This document shows, piece by piece, positions 25,924 through 35,262 of a DNA stretch of 57,546 nucleotides (the first letter of the stretch is position 1; each line of letters opens with the position of its first letter). This DNA comes from Candidatus Limosilactobacillus merdavium. GTDB lineage: Bacteria; Bacillota; Bacilli; Lactobacillales; Lactobacillaceae. The notes under the pieces are model-generated. The model had not been told where the DNA came from and did not search any database. It saw only the letters and a list, made by a program, of their open reading frames with translations. Location: contig JAHLFK010000023.1 in assembly GCA_018883805.1 (NCBI GenBank), forward strand, positions 1-57,546. The letters run 5' to 3'. The translations under genes and the position numbers were made by a program.

Positions 25924-27036
25924 ATGATGGATAGTCAAGTTAATGCAACAAAAGAAGCAAATGCAACTTATGCCAACTCATCAAAAGTCAAAGAGGCGGC
26001 ATACCGAATTTTTGCGGCGGTGGCTAACGCGATTTTGGTTGTCTTGGGAGGCGGATTATTAGTTCAAACTGTGGGGAACTTGACAGGGATTCATGTTCTG
26101 ACACTTGTCGGTGCTGAAGCTCAGGTCCTCTTAGCGCCTGCTATTGGTGTGGCGGTTGCTTCCCAGATGAATACCAACACTTTAGTTACTTTTGCGGCAA
26201 TGGTTTCTTCAACCGTTGGTGCCAATGCGGTACACTTCACTTCTACCGCAGTTAAGGGAGCTACTGCCACAGGTCAAGCTGCTGTAGCTGCAGTTGGGGC
26301 ACCGGTATTTACTACTGGTCAACCAATTTCCGCTGTTTTGGCAGCAGTCGTTGCCGTTTTAGTTGGTAAATACTTAACTGGTAAGACACCGTTAGATATG
26401 GTTCTGGTTCCATTCGGCGCTTTAGCCGTAGGAATCGGCTTTGGATTAGTAGTTGCTGCAGTTGTTACTCCTGCATTACTTGCTGTTTCAGCTTACATCG
26501 CTAAGACAATGCAAGTTTCACCAGTACTTGGTTCAGTTGTTATCTCAGTTGTCTGGGCACTCTTCCTGATGACACCTGCATCATCAGCTGCCCTAGCCGT
26601 TGCCCTAACACTAGATCCAGTATCTTCGGCCGCAGCATTGATTGGGACTACTGCTCAATTCGTTGCCTTTACTGCCATGTCTTGGCGACAAAATAATTTG
26701 GGAGCAAATATCGCCCAAGGACTTGTTACACCAAAGGTTCAATTCCCGAACCTGTTGATTAACCCATACCTGTTAGTGCCATCAGTCGTTTCAGCCGCTG
26801 TTTGTGCACCACTTGCAACAGTTGTCTTTGGGTTCCGCTCAACTTACACACTCGGTGGATTGGGATTGAACTCACTAATCGCACCAATTGCTTACCTTTC
26901 ACGCGGCTGGGATCAATTTGGTATCTACATGGTTCTTGGCGTTGCTGCACCAGCATTGATGTCCGTTGCTATTTACCTATTCATGAAGCGTGCAGGTCTA
27001 ATCGGTGAACGTCAATTACACCTAGAACTTGTTTAA
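25924..27036 (+). CDS. PTS EIIC-like membrane transporter (PTS_EIIC_2 family)
   Basis: The product has 370 residues and is almost wholly hydrophobic, with about 9-10 membrane segments. It is rich in Ala/Val/Gly and contains VLLAPAIGVAVASQM, TGKTPLDMVLVPFGALAVGIGFG and LGGLGLNSLIAP. The pattern fits the PTS_EIIC_2 (PF13303-type) membrane proteins, which are usually found without linked EIIA or EIIB genes; their substrates are poorly known. No PTS partner is nearby. AAGGAGGCG precedes two consecutive ATG codons at 25924 and 25927. The function as a sugar carrier is assigned by family only. Confidence 0.8.
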   Translation: MMDSQVNATKEANATYANSSKVKEAAYRIFAAVANAILVVLGGGLLVQTVGNLTGIHVLTLVGAEAQVLLAPAIGVAVASQMNTNTLVTFAAMVSSTVGANAVHFTSTAVKGATATGQAAVAAVGAPVFTTGQPISAVLAAVVAVLVGKYLTGKTPLDMVLVPFGALAVGIGFGLVVAAVVTPALLAVSAYIAKTMQVSPVLGSVVISVVWALFLMTPASSAALAVALTLDPVSSAAALIGTTAQFVAFTAMSWRQNNLGANIAQGLVTPKVQFPNLLINPYLLVPSVVSAAVCAPLATVVFGFRSTYTLGGLGLNSLIAPIAYLSRGWDQFGIYMVLGVAAPALMSVAIYLFMKRAGLIGERQLHLELV

Positions 27037-27078
27037 TATTATTATTTAGTAATCCTGCTTTAGATGAATACTCCATTA

Positions 27079-27115
27079 AGAAGACTAGAGAAATTCTTTG
27101 GCCTTCTTTTTTTAA
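27079..27115 (+). terminator. Probable intrinsic terminator of the EIIC-like gene
   Basis: AAGAAGACTAGAGAA and TTCTTTGGCCTTCTT pair imperfectly, followed by a run of T. The stem is weaker than the others in the window. Confidence 0.6.
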
Positions 27116-27308
27116 GTTTAAAAAGCTGCCTCATAAGAAAATCTTTTCATATGTCCATGCTTTAATTAATCCCGTCTTAACTACTGCCGTATCAGCGAAA
27201 GATAACTATTGCTTTAAAAACATTGCAATAATTTTAAAAAATAATTAATAAAGAATATAATTATCACTGAATAAGTAAATGTGGTTAATAATAGGGGGAG
27301 TGTTAAGA

Positions 27309-30300
27309 ATGGTATCTAAAAATAATACTAAATATTTAATAGAAAAGAATGCTAATAAACAGCAACGATTCGGCCTGCGGAAGTTAAGCATTGGTGTTGC
27401 TTCTGTTTTACTAGGAACAACCTTCTTTATTGGCGCTACAACAAACGTTCAAGCTAATACAAATGTTACTAATCAGGTTAAAAACCAATCAGTAGAATTG
27501 AGCAATAATTCTGCAAATCCAATTTCTAATAAAAAAGTGGTACCAAGTTCTACTCTAGCTAACCCACAAAGTTCTACTAGTGCTTCAAGCTCTACACCTG
27601 CTAGCAATGCTAGTTCAGATGGTATGAAATCTGCCCAATCAGATAGTTCAGCAAGTCCTGCAAATGCTAATGGAACACAAACATTAAACACTAGTGATCA
27701 AACGACTGCAAAAGTTCCAGCCAGCCAATTAAAAGCAAATCTTGCAGTAACGAACCCGACGACTTTAACAGATAATGGACAAACCGAAGTAACTTTGACG
27801 CATGGGCAACGGGATATCCATGATTTAAAATTCCATATTACTGCTGATGCTAAGGAGACAATTACAGTTGCGGTTCCATCAATTTTTGAAATAGCATCAG
27901 CAGATGAAGATTCGTTACACAGTGTTAATGTAACTGTTGACAAAACCAATAATGAAGTCATTTATTTCTTCAATAGAACAGGCTCATATGACTTGAATTT
28001 ATATCTTAAACCAACTGTTAGTGATTGGTCTTTCCTAGCTAAAGATTCTAGCTACCCAGTAATTGTTAAGAAGAATGGTACTGAGGAAGCAACAGTAACT
28101 TATACAATTGGAGCTCCTGCTAAAATTACTGCAATGACTGTAAAATTAGATAAATATCAAAAAGGCAATCTCGTTATTGGTCAAAAATACGCTGTTGGAA
28201 TTCAGTTGAACAATGATGGCATTAAGGATGGTGATAACCTTAAAGGAACACTAACTGTTAATGTTCCAGAAGGCTTTCAAGTTGATACTAGTGGTGCATA
28301 CGGATTAAGTAAAACGAAAGAAATCCCTGATACAATGGGCAGTACTGATGTAGTTGATTCAAGTAATATCGAAATAAATCAACCAGGTGGAGCAGGTACG
28401 CCAGTTACGATTAATTTTAATTGTAGTAAAACTGATTTGAATTCTAGTCATATTCTTTTCTGGGGAACATATACTAGGGCATTAACACAGAGTGAGAATA
28501 ACTTTACTGCTAGTGTTACTTATCGCTCTACCGATGGAACGAATGAAAGTGTTAGTCAATTATTAAATAATCAAACTTCAACTCTCACCCTTCCTGTTAA
28601 TAATTTTCAAAGAAATGAATTATTTCCAGAAATGACTATGGCTAATAAAGTTGTAACAGATAATGGTCAAGCCAATGGAGAACATCAATCTCAGCAAATG
28701 GGAGAATCATATCCATCAGATAATTGGAAAATAAACATCCAAAATACTGGAAATATTGCGCAAACTAACGTTAAACTTCACGTTAATGTCGAACCAGGGA
28801 CTGTCTTTAATCCCCAACCAGATAAGTCAGGTGGAATTAATTTTGATACTACTGGTGAGAACAGTGGTATTACAGTAGTTGCAACTCTAACTGATGGCTC
28901 AACTATCACTTTACTTAACCACCATGATGCCGGAATCAATTCAAATGGTGATAACGCATTGTTAAGTAATGATGTCAAAGCAAAAGATGGCTCGAATATT
29001 AAGACACTTGATATTACTTTTGATAAGATTAACGCGGGTTCCGGTGTAAACATTACCTTAAATACGGTAAGCTCCATTTTAAGCTCAGCAACGAATAAAA
29101 AAGCGGGTGATAAGGCTTATTATGGCTATACTATTTCATCTGATCAGGGGATCACTACACCAAGTAATAATAGTAAAGTTTTACCAATCGTTGATCCAAT
29201 CTCATCCTTAGTGTTTAGAGGAAGAAGTAGCGACTTTAATAATGGAATTTATGACAAAAATATTACTAGTGTTGAAAGTAGTGGTGTATACAACACTGGA
29301 CAAATAAGCTATATAATTACTCACAATAAGGAAGAGGATAATCGCCCTAGTTCATACTTTCTCGTTATCCCGGCAGGATTCCATGTTAATTCTGATTCAG
29401 ACATGAAGATAATGTTTCATGGTAAGGTGTTGAGTGATAGTAGTAGAAGTAAGTATAATGGAAAGATAGTTTCCCTTGGATCGCTTGGGCCAGCAGGAGA
29501 ATATATTTATCGACTTGATCTGTCATTTACACCTGGTGATGAAAATAATGCAGTTTATGTCCAGAAGGGAAACTATGTTCCTATTCCGTTAACCATTAAT
29601 GAAAATCAAGCCGCTGCTAGTTATAATTATGGTCATAATTGGGGTAATCCTCAAAATATATCACTGTTGATGGAAATTGGACCTACTAGCGATTTTGAAC
29701 CTCTTGGTGGTAAGGGAGGCAACCAAGATGTGGACTTTAAGACAATTACTTTTGGCAATAAGACATATAATGTAATGCCACAAAGTAATGCCTGGCATGA
29801 TGGTTACACTGATGCTCAATATACTTTCTTGGCACCTTCAATGTATGGTTCTCAGAGTGTACTAAGCAATGAAGCTGATGGAGGCTCAGATTTCCAATAT
29901 AGTGATAATCAAAATGGTGTTGAGAATGTCAATGCTACTAAAGGAAGACTAACACTATCCAATATTCTTACTAGTGGAGGAACGTCAAAGTATTCTTACA
30001 ACGTAATCAACCTGCCGTCAGTCGTCGATGGTCAAGGTGTAACACTTCAATTAACTGGTGCAGGAACGATTAGTAACGATTCAAATAATACTTCTGAATT
30101 ACTCTATTCTTCGACTCCCGTAAATAAGACTGAAAATTTAACAGCTGATGATTTGAAAGACTTTATTCCAGCTTCTCAAGTTACTGATTGGTCAGCGGTC
30201 CGCGCAGTTTTGCTTAAGTCTGGAGAGTTAACTAATGGTTCGATAATTAATGCTACTGTCCCATTTAAGGTTAGTGCAATGAATGAGCATGCGGAAACGG

Positions 30301-32663
30301 AAACTGTTGAGGTTCAAAACATCTTTACTGGTGATCACAATGGTACATCTCTTAACACGTCAAAACCTCTTACACTTAATGTTCAACGTTATGTCCAAGT
30401 AACGACTGAGTGGGTTGATGGTAGTAAGAAGCCACTGAGCGATCCCGTTATTCAGAAGATAGCATCTGGTTCAACTTACAAGAACAAGCCTCTTGAAATT
30501 GAAAAGATTCCAGAAGGTTATAAACTTCAAGCAATCCCTTCAAACGCTAACAAGACTGCAGGCACAAGTAATATTACTGTTACCTATGTTTATGTTCCTG
30601 ACACACAAAACGCTACCTTGAATTTTGTTGATGACGATGCAGAAGGTGATGAGCCAAAGAATCCGGTAGCATCAATCAATGCTTCTGGAAATCCCGGAAG
30701 CACAATCTCATTTAAGGATTCGAAAGGTCAAACAGTGGATCAAATCATCAGTAGCCTTGAAAAAGCTGGCTATAAGGTTAAAAATGTAACCAAAGATTCT
30801 GACACTTCTTCCACTATTGATAATTTGAACTTTGGTAACTATGACAATAATAACCAATCGTTTACTATCCACCTTGGTCATCGAACTCAACCAGTTAGTG
30901 AAACAGCTAATGCAACAGAAACGATTAATTATTACTACGCAGGTACTACTATACGGCCCCAAGAAGCTCCTCAGTATACCAAGACAATTACATACACCCG
31001 TCAAGGAACTGAAGATCTAGTAGCCAAAAATATTATTGGCTGGGGCACTTGGACAAGTGATCAAGGCTTCATCTCCGTTGATTCTCCAACTGTCACAGGC
31101 TACACAGCTGATAAAACAACGGTTGCCGCACCAAGTGTTGATTTAAGCAAACTTGTAAAGCAGCAAACATTATCTATAGCACCGATTACTGTTTACTATA
31201 CGAAGAACGCAACTAATCAAACTGCTATTTTGAACTTTGTTGATCAGGATGGGAACGATAAACCAATTGCTGATTCAATTACAGCAGGTGGGCTTAGTGG
31301 AACACAGATTAAATTTGAAAATGTTGCAACAGTCATTTCTAACCTTGAACAGAAGCATTATGTTCTTAGCGGTATGACAAAGGGAACAGAAAATGTTTCT
31401 AAGACGATGCTCTTAGCGTTACTTCAGGCAGCTAATGATCAAATCACAGTTTCTGATCAAACTAATTGGAGCACTATCTTTGGTAACTTTGATGAAGATG
31501 ACAATACTAACCAAGTATTCACCCTTTACTTTAGCCATGCTCACAGTTCTGTTGCATCTAAGAGTGTCACGGAAACCATTCAATATGTTGGCACTGGTAA
31601 GCAAATCGACGCTCATCAATCGACGCTAACCTTTGAACCTAATGATGGTAGTTATCATGATGAAGTAACCAATAAGGATCATGTCACTGGATGGCATGTT
31701 GCAAATACTACTAATTCAACAGGAACATTTGCTAGCGTTACTAATCCAACAGTAACTGGTTACCACGTTGTTTCAGCAATTGAAAATGGTAATGATGTTC
31801 TAGATCACTCAACAAACAGTGTTAAGGAACAATCAGGAATTACTGAAACTGCTAAGAATATTGAAATTACGGTAACATATGCTAAAGATGAACCAGTTGA
31901 TCCAACTGTTCCGGTAAGCGATACAAAGAATATTACTGAAACTATTCACTATGTTTACAGTGATGGATCAAAAGCACATGATGATAACGTTGCTACACTA
32001 ACCTTTACTCGGACTGGGACTAAGCATACCAAGACTAATACAACTGATTGGAATCCATGGACACCAGTCTCCGCTAACTTTAGCAAGGTTAAGTCACCAA
32101 CGATTGAGGGTTATACAGCTGACTATCCAGAGATTGATTCACAAAAAGTTACTGTTGACAGTGCTGATCCCGTATTTACCGTCACGTACACTAAGAATCA
32201 ATCAACAGGCCAACCGACAACGACACCAACCGAGCAGCCAACGGTTCAACCGACAGTTCAGCCAACAACAGCTCCAACTGAGCAGCCAACGGTTCAACCG
32301 ACAGTTCAGCCAACAACAGCACCAACCGAACAACCAACAGTTCAGCCTACAGTGGCTCCAACTGAGCAACCTACAACTCAGCCGACTGAACAACCATCTG
32401 CTCAACCAACTACGCCACAACAACCTGTTCAACCAACAACTCAAACTCAATCTGCTGGAAGAGAACAACCGGTTCAAAATGAGACACAGACGATCCAATC
32501 TTCTGCAACACCTACACCAGTTGTTCACCCAGTTCACCAACAAGCAGAGCAATTACCACAAACCGGTAATGAACATCATGCATTTGCATTAGTCGGTTTG
32601 GGCCTTGCTTCGTTAATTGGAGCATTGGGTCTGAGTATTCGGCGGAAGAAAGATTTGAAGTAG
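27309..32663 (+). CDS. Giant YSIRK/LPQTG mucus-binding (MUB/MucBP) adhesin
   Basis: The product has 1784 residues. The ATG at 27309 is preceded by GGGGGAG; an in-frame start at 27279 lacks this. YSIRK-type signal: QQRFGLRKLSIGVASVLLG, about 19-37, with cleavage near VQAN. A Ser/Ala-rich stretch (about 75-135; SSTSASSSTPASNASS) could be O-glycosylated. A long beta-rich region (about 140-1025) has no clear family. It is followed by a MucBP-like domain (about 1030-1105), two MUB-like repeats beginning NATLNFVDDD and TAILNFVDQD (about 1105-1535), a B2-like repeat (about 1540-1625), a Pro/Gln/Thr wall-spanning repeat (about 1635-1720), and LPQTG with membrane segment and RRKKDLK tail. It should be sortase-anchored and bind mucin glycans. 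It is monocistronic. Confidence 0.9.
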   Translation: MVSKNNTKYLIEKNANKQQRFGLRKLSIGVASVLLGTTFFIGATTNVQANTNVTNQVKNQSVELSNNSANPISNKKVVPSSTLANPQSSTSASSSTPASNASSDGMKSAQSDSSASPANANGTQTLNTSDQTTAKVPASQLKANLAVTNPTTLTDNGQTEVTLTHGQRDIHDLKFHITADAKETITVAVPSIFEIASADEDSLHSVNVTVDKTNNEVIYFFNRTGSYDLNLYLKPTVSDWSFLAKDSSYPVIVKKNGTEEATVTYTIGAPAKITAMTVKLDKYQKGNLVIGQKYAVGIQLNNDGIKDGDNLKGTLTVNVPEGFQVDTSGAYGLSKTKEIPDTMGSTDVVDSSNIEINQPGGAGTPVTINFNCSKTDLNSSHILFWGTYTRALTQSENNFTASVTYRSTDGTNESVSQLLNNQTSTLTLPVNNFQRNELFPEMTMANKVVTDNGQANGEHQSQQMGESYPSDNWKINIQNTGNIAQTNVKLHVNVEPGTVFNPQPDKSGGINFDTTGENSGITVVATLTDGSTITLLNHHDAGINSNGDNALLSNDVKAKDGSNIKTLDITFDKINAGSGVNITLNTVSSILSSATNKKAGDKAYYGYTISSDQGITTPSNNSKVLPIVDPISSLVFRGRSSDFNNGIYDKNITSVESSGVYNTGQISYIITHNKEEDNRPSSYFLVIPAGFHVNSDSDMKIMFHGKVLSDSSRSKYNGKIVSLGSLGPAGEYIYRLDLSFTPGDENNAVYVQKGNYVPIPLTINENQAAASYNYGHNWGNPQNISLLMEIGPTSDFEPLGGKGGNQDVDFKTITFGNKTYNVMPQSNAWHDGYTDAQYTFLAPSMYGSQSVLSNEADGGSDFQYSDNQNGVENVNATKGRLTLSNILTSGGTSKYSYNVINLPSVVDGQGVTLQLTGAGTISNDSNNTSELLYSSTPVNKTENLTADDLKDFIPASQVTDWSAVRAVLLKSGELTNGSIINATVPFKVSAMNEHAETETVEVQNIFTGDHNGTSLNTSKPLTLNVQRYVQVTTEWVDGSKKPLSDPVIQKIASGSTYKNKPLEIEKIPEGYKLQAIPSNANKTAGTSNITVTYVYVPDTQNATLNFVDDDAEGDEPKNPVASINASGNPGSTISFKDSKGQTVDQIISSLEKAGYKVKNVTKDSDTSSTIDNLNFGNYDNNNQSFTIHLGHRTQPVSETANATETINYYYAGTTIRPQEAPQYTKTITYTRQGTEDLVAKNIIGWGTWTSDQGFISVDSPTVTGYTADKTTVAAPSVDLSKLVKQQTLSIAPITVYYTKNATNQTAILNFVDQDGNDKPIADSITAGGLSGTQIKFENVATVISNLEQKHYVLSGMTKGTENVSKTMLLALLQAANDQITVSDQTNWSTIFGNFDEDDNTNQVFTLYFSHAHSSVASKSVTETIQYVGTGKQIDAHQSTLTFEPNDGSYHDEVTNKDHVTGWHVANTTNSTGTFASVTNPTVTGYHVVSAIENGNDVLDHSTNSVKEQSGITETAKNIEITVTYAKDEPVDPTVPVSDTKNITETIHYVYSDGSKAHDDNVATLTFTRTGTKHTKTNTTDWNPWTPVSANFSKVKSPTIEGYTADYPEIDSQKVTVDSADPVFTVTYTKNQSTGQPTTTPTEQPTVQPTVQPTTAPTEQPTVQPTVQPTTAPTEQPTVQPTVAPTEQPTTQPTEQPSAQPTTPQQPVQPTTQTQSAGREQPVQNETQTIQSSATPTPVVHPVHQQAEQLPQTGNEHHAFALVGLGLASLIGALGLSIRRKKDLK
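32232..32380 (+). repeat. 48-bp tandem repeat coding for a Pro/Thr/Gln wall spacer
   Basis: Units starting at 32232 and 32280 are nearly identical over 48 bases and a partial third unit follows. They encode the 16-residue pattern EQPTVQPTVQPTTAPT. Such repeats span the peptidoglycan before the LPQTG anchor and often differ in number between strains. Confidence 0.85.
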
Positions 32664-32673
32664 GTTAAATTCT

Positions 32674-32706
32674 AGAACCTTCAAGAATTTCTTGGAGGTT
32701 CTTTTT
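32674..32706 (+). terminator. Intrinsic terminator of the second adhesin
   Basis: AGAACCTTCAAGAA and TTCTTGGAGGTTCT form a nearly perfect stem followed by TTTT. Confidence 0.9.
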
Positions 32707-32765
32707 ATGTCTAAAATAGTGATAGAATATACTGGAGCGCAGAAGTTGTGGGGAGGTTAATCACT

Positions 32766-33815
32766 GTGAATAATAACAGTTCAGATAGTGACAACAAAAA
32801 CGCCAAGAAAAAAATTTCATTTGATATCAACAGTGTAAAAGAACAAGCTGCAGACGATAGTGAGAGTTCTGAGACCAAGATGCCGGTCTTTTCAATTAGG
32901 AAGCCACAAGCTAAGTCTGCAGAAGCGGCTGAGAAAAATCCTGAACTAGAAAATAGTCAGGTGCCAACAAGCGAACAGCCAGTATTTGAAATTCATAATG
33001 ATGAACAATCACAAGAAAAAAACAATGCGTCGGTATTGGCATCAAGTTCACCTGCATCGGCTGCTCCAGTAGTAGATGATGATGAGGAAAAACCTCAAAT
33101 TACGGTTCAAAGTAAGATTCCAGCTGCCTCTGATAGTGCTGAATCAAAAAGGCCAAAGAGTGATTTTGGGACAACAATTGATGATGATTTGAAGACCTCT
33201 TGGGAAAAGAAAGGTGAAACTTTCCCAGTATCTTCTGTAGCATCAGAAAGTCCTTCAGCAAACGAAGATCAAACCTCGCTGTCAGAGAGTATCCAAGCAT
33301 CATTTGATTCATTGGATTCGCTGAATCGGGACATTGAAAGACTTCAAAAGGAAATAGATGCTGCATCAGCTTCATCTGTAGCAGAAAGTGAAGTTCCTAG
33401 TGAATTATCAACTAATGATGATCAATCAATGACTCGTGAAGCATACCGTGATTCAATGAACACAGTACAAGACAGTGAAGATGAATCGGTAGAGCAAAAA
33501 GAAGAACAACCTCAACAAAGTAATGTTAGTCGTCCCCGTCCGCCACGTCCGCAGAAAGTGGAAGGAGAAAAAGTAGAGCCGATAATTGTAACTCCTGAAG
33601 AGGAAAAGCAAAGTAAGCCAAAAGTTGAGTGGAATGGTCCAGAAATAAAACGTGAAGAAAAGCAACCTGTAAAGAAAGTAGAACGCCGAGAAACTTCTCA
33701 CCAACAGCCTGTTACTCGTCGCTCTTCTCATCATGCTAAGCAAAAGCCGCAAAAGCAATCAGGTGTGTTAGGTAAAAGCTTTTTGACAATGTTTGGCCTT
33801 GGAAATAAAAGGTAA
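32766..33815 (+). CDS. Acidic, disordered protein of unknown function
   Basis: The product has 349 residues, rich in Ser, Glu, Lys, Gln and Pro, with no membrane segment or signal peptide. A short heptad-like stretch (LDSLNRDIERLQKEIDAA, about 188-205) could form a coiled coil. The C-terminal third is basic and His/Arg-rich and ends GVLGKSFLTMFGLGNKR, a possible amphipathic or binding end. I chose the GTG at 32766 because GGGGAGG lies nine bases before it; the in-frame GTG at 32748 overlaps that site. It is monocistronic between two terminators. I do not recognise a family. The composition suggests a cytoplasmic scaffold or linker, but this is only a guess. Confidence 0.7.
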   Translation: MNNNSSDSDNKNAKKKISFDINSVKEQAADDSESSETKMPVFSIRKPQAKSAEAAEKNPELENSQVPTSEQPVFEIHNDEQSQEKNNASVLASSSPASAAPVVDDDEEKPQITVQSKIPAASDSAESKRPKSDFGTTIDDDLKTSWEKKGETFPVSSVASESPSANEDQTSLSESIQASFDSLDSLNRDIERLQKEIDAASASSVAESEVPSELSTNDDQSMTREAYRDSMNTVQDSEDESVEQKEEQPQQSNVSRPRPPRPQKVEGEKVEPIIVTPEEEKQSKPKVEWNGPEIKREEKQPVKKVERRETSHQQPVTRRSSHHAKQKPQKQSGVLGKSFLTMFGLGNKR

Positions 33816-33822
33816 AGAAAAT

Positions 33823-33863
33823 GAGTGGAACTAAACTCGTTATGAGTTTGGCTCCACTCTTTT
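33823..33863. terminator. Bidirectional terminator between the disordered protein and the aldo/keto reductase
   Basis: GAGTGGAACTAAACTC and GAGTTTGGCTCCACTC pair over about 15 bases around GTTAT, with A-rich and T-rich flanks. Confidence 0.88.
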
Positions 33864-33883
33864 GCATATTAATAAGATTAATT

Positions 33884-34867
33884 TTAGTCTGGATCTTTCA
33901 ATGATTTACCACTCTTAGTGTTCTTGAAAGGTTCGAATGCTTGCTCAATAGTTTGATATTCTGCATCAGTTAATTCGACGTCCATTGCCTTGGCGTTAGC
34001 GATCACTTGATCAGCATGTTTAGCACCAGGAATAACAACGGAAATCAATGGGTTCTTAAGGTACCATGCAAGAACTGTTTGAGCAACGGTTGCGTCATGA
34101 GCATCCGCAATTGGACGAATCTTATCAACTGCATCAAGGATAGCGCTATAACGTGGTTCCTTAAAGTCAGCAATTTGGCTCCGAATGTCATCTTCAGGGA
34201 AAGTAACATCTTTACTGTACTTACCGGTTAAGAGACCTGAAGCGAGTGGGAAGTAAGGAACAAAACTAATTTGGTGATCGTGAAGGTAGTCTAGCATTCC
34301 TTCGTTAAGGTGATCTTGATGGAGAAGGCTAAATTCGTCTTCCACAACATCAACATACCCATCGGCATTAGCTTCTTTGATCTGATCTAAGCTGAAGTTA
34401 GAAATCCCGATTGCACGGATCTTTCCTTCTTCACGAAGCTTTTGAAGGGCCCCAACTGCTTCAGCTTTAGGGGTATCGTGATCTGGGAAGTGAATGTAGT
34501 AAATGTCAATATAATCAGTCCCTAACCGTTCTAGGCTCTTGTTAACTTGGTCAGTTAAGAATTTAGGATCATTGTTAATTACTTCTTCACCGGTTGAAAA
34601 GTCATGAGCACCCTTAGTGGCGAGGACAATTTTATGCCGGTCGTAGTCTTTGATTGCTTGACCAACTAACTCTTCTGAATGGCCAAGTCCGTAAACATAG
34701 GCAGTATCTAAAAGGTTAATTCCGTTATCAAGGCCGGCTTTAACTAACTTGATCCCGTCTTCATCTTTAAGATCTGGGAAAAGGTTATAGCCACCAACGG
34801 CATTTGTACCTAAGCCAAGTGGGTTTGCGATTACGTCTGAATGACCAATTTTAACTGGTTTTACCAT
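33884..34867 (-). CDS. Aldo/keto reductase
   Basis: The product is a 327-residue TIM-barrel oxidoreductase. The catalytic tetrad is visible: Asp and Tyr in LLDTAYVYGLGHSEELVG (about 53-70), Lys in IVLATKGAHD and His in YIHFPDHD. The NADP-binding end includes VVIPGAKHADQV. These enzymes reduce carbonyl compounds with NADPH in the cytosol; the substrate is unknown. It is monocistronic. A cre-like site lies about 28-41 bases upstream of the start, so catabolite control by CcpA is likely. The ATG is preceded on the minus strand by GAAGGGAG. Confidence 0.9.
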   Translation of the reverse strand: MVKPVKIGHSDVIANPLGLGTNAVGGYNLFPDLKDEDGIKLVKAGLDNGINLLDTAYVYGLGHSEELVGQAIKDYDRHKIVLATKGAHDFSTGEEVINNDPKFLTDQVNKSLERLGTDYIDIYYIHFPDHDTPKAEAVGALQKLREEGKIRAIGISNFSLDQIKEANADGYVDVVEDEFSLLHQDHLNEGMLDYLHDHQISFVPYFPLASGLLTGKYSKDVTFPEDDIRSQIADFKEPRYSAILDAVDKIRPIADAHDATVAQTVLAWYLKNPLISVVIPGAKHADQVIANAKAMDVELTDAEYQTIEQAFEPFKNTKSGKSLKDPD

Positions 34868-34894
34868 AATGTTAAGCTCCCTTCAAAACATATT

Positions 34895-34908
34895 TGTAAG
34901 CGAATACA
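34895..34908. promoter_or_regulatory. cre-like CcpA site upstream of the aldo/keto reductase
   Basis: TGTAAGCGAATACA fits the cre consensus TGWAANCGNTNWCA with one mismatch. The same mismatch position occurs in the site before deoC. It lies in the promoter-proximal leader of the minus-strand gene. Confidence 0.65.
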
Positions 34909-34966
34909 TACTATATCTACTATTATATCGTGAATAGCTTTGAATGGCGATTGATTAATAAATTGA

Positions 34967-34995
34967 TTGCGGCAATTTAAGAAAAATTATAAAAT
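34967..34995 (+). promoter_or_regulatory. Putative promoter of the small RNA candidate
   Basis: TTGCGG (34967-34972), a 17-base spacer and TAAAAT (34990-34995) lie just upstream of a structured stretch with its own terminator. Confidence 0.5.
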
Positions 34996-35001
34996 GATGA
35001 T

Positions 35002-35140
35002 CCTTGGCAGGGGCAAAATCGAAGTAGAAAACAATCCCTTGAGATCCTGAATGAATAGTTTGGGACGAAGGTTGGTTTCCACGATTTTATTAAGGAGGTA
35101 TTTAGGACTAATTTTGGTTAGTTGACGATGCCTCCTTTTC
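35002..35140 (+). ncRNA. Structured small RNA candidate of about 140 nt
   Basis: There is no ORF in this more GC-rich stretch. It has a promoter-like sequence before it. AAAATCG near 35016 can pair with CGATTTT near 35082, and TCCC with GGGA further in, giving a long bulged hairpin with an open apical part. A separate hairpin with arms GGAGGTA and TGCCTCC ends in TTTT at about 35138. The shape of a long bulged rod recalls 6S-type RNA, but I could not match it to a named family. It could also be a leader of rsmG, although the terminator lies 120 bases before that gene. Identity is unknown. Confidence 0.5.
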
Positions 35141-35224
35141 CTATTATTAAATAAGAAAAAACTACTATAGAACCCGGCCTTTCCTCTTGAAAATAAGTCC
35201 TGATTAAGTTACAGTAGTAAAAGA

Positions 35225-35246
35225 CGTGAAACATAATTGTTTCACG
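35225..35246. repeat. Inverted repeat before rsmG with parS-like half-sites
   Basis: CGTGAAACA and TGTTTCACG are perfect arms around TAAT. Each arm matches a half of the ParB site parS (TGTTTCAC/GTGAAACA) but in the opposite order. It ends next to the AAAGGAG of rsmG. It might bind a regulator, form an mRNA hairpin, or be chance. Confidence 0.6.
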
Positions 35247-35262
35247 AAAGGAGAAGTTAACA

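Noticed and set aside
32104-32592. 162-codon plus-strand ORF inside the second adhesin
   Set aside because: It is an alternative frame of the Pro/Gln/Thr repeat with only Gln/Asn/Leu-rich low-complexity sequence.
35226-35245. Canonical parS site
   Set aside because: The half-sites are in the wrong order and separated by four bases, so it is not the TGTTTCACGTGAAACA sequence.
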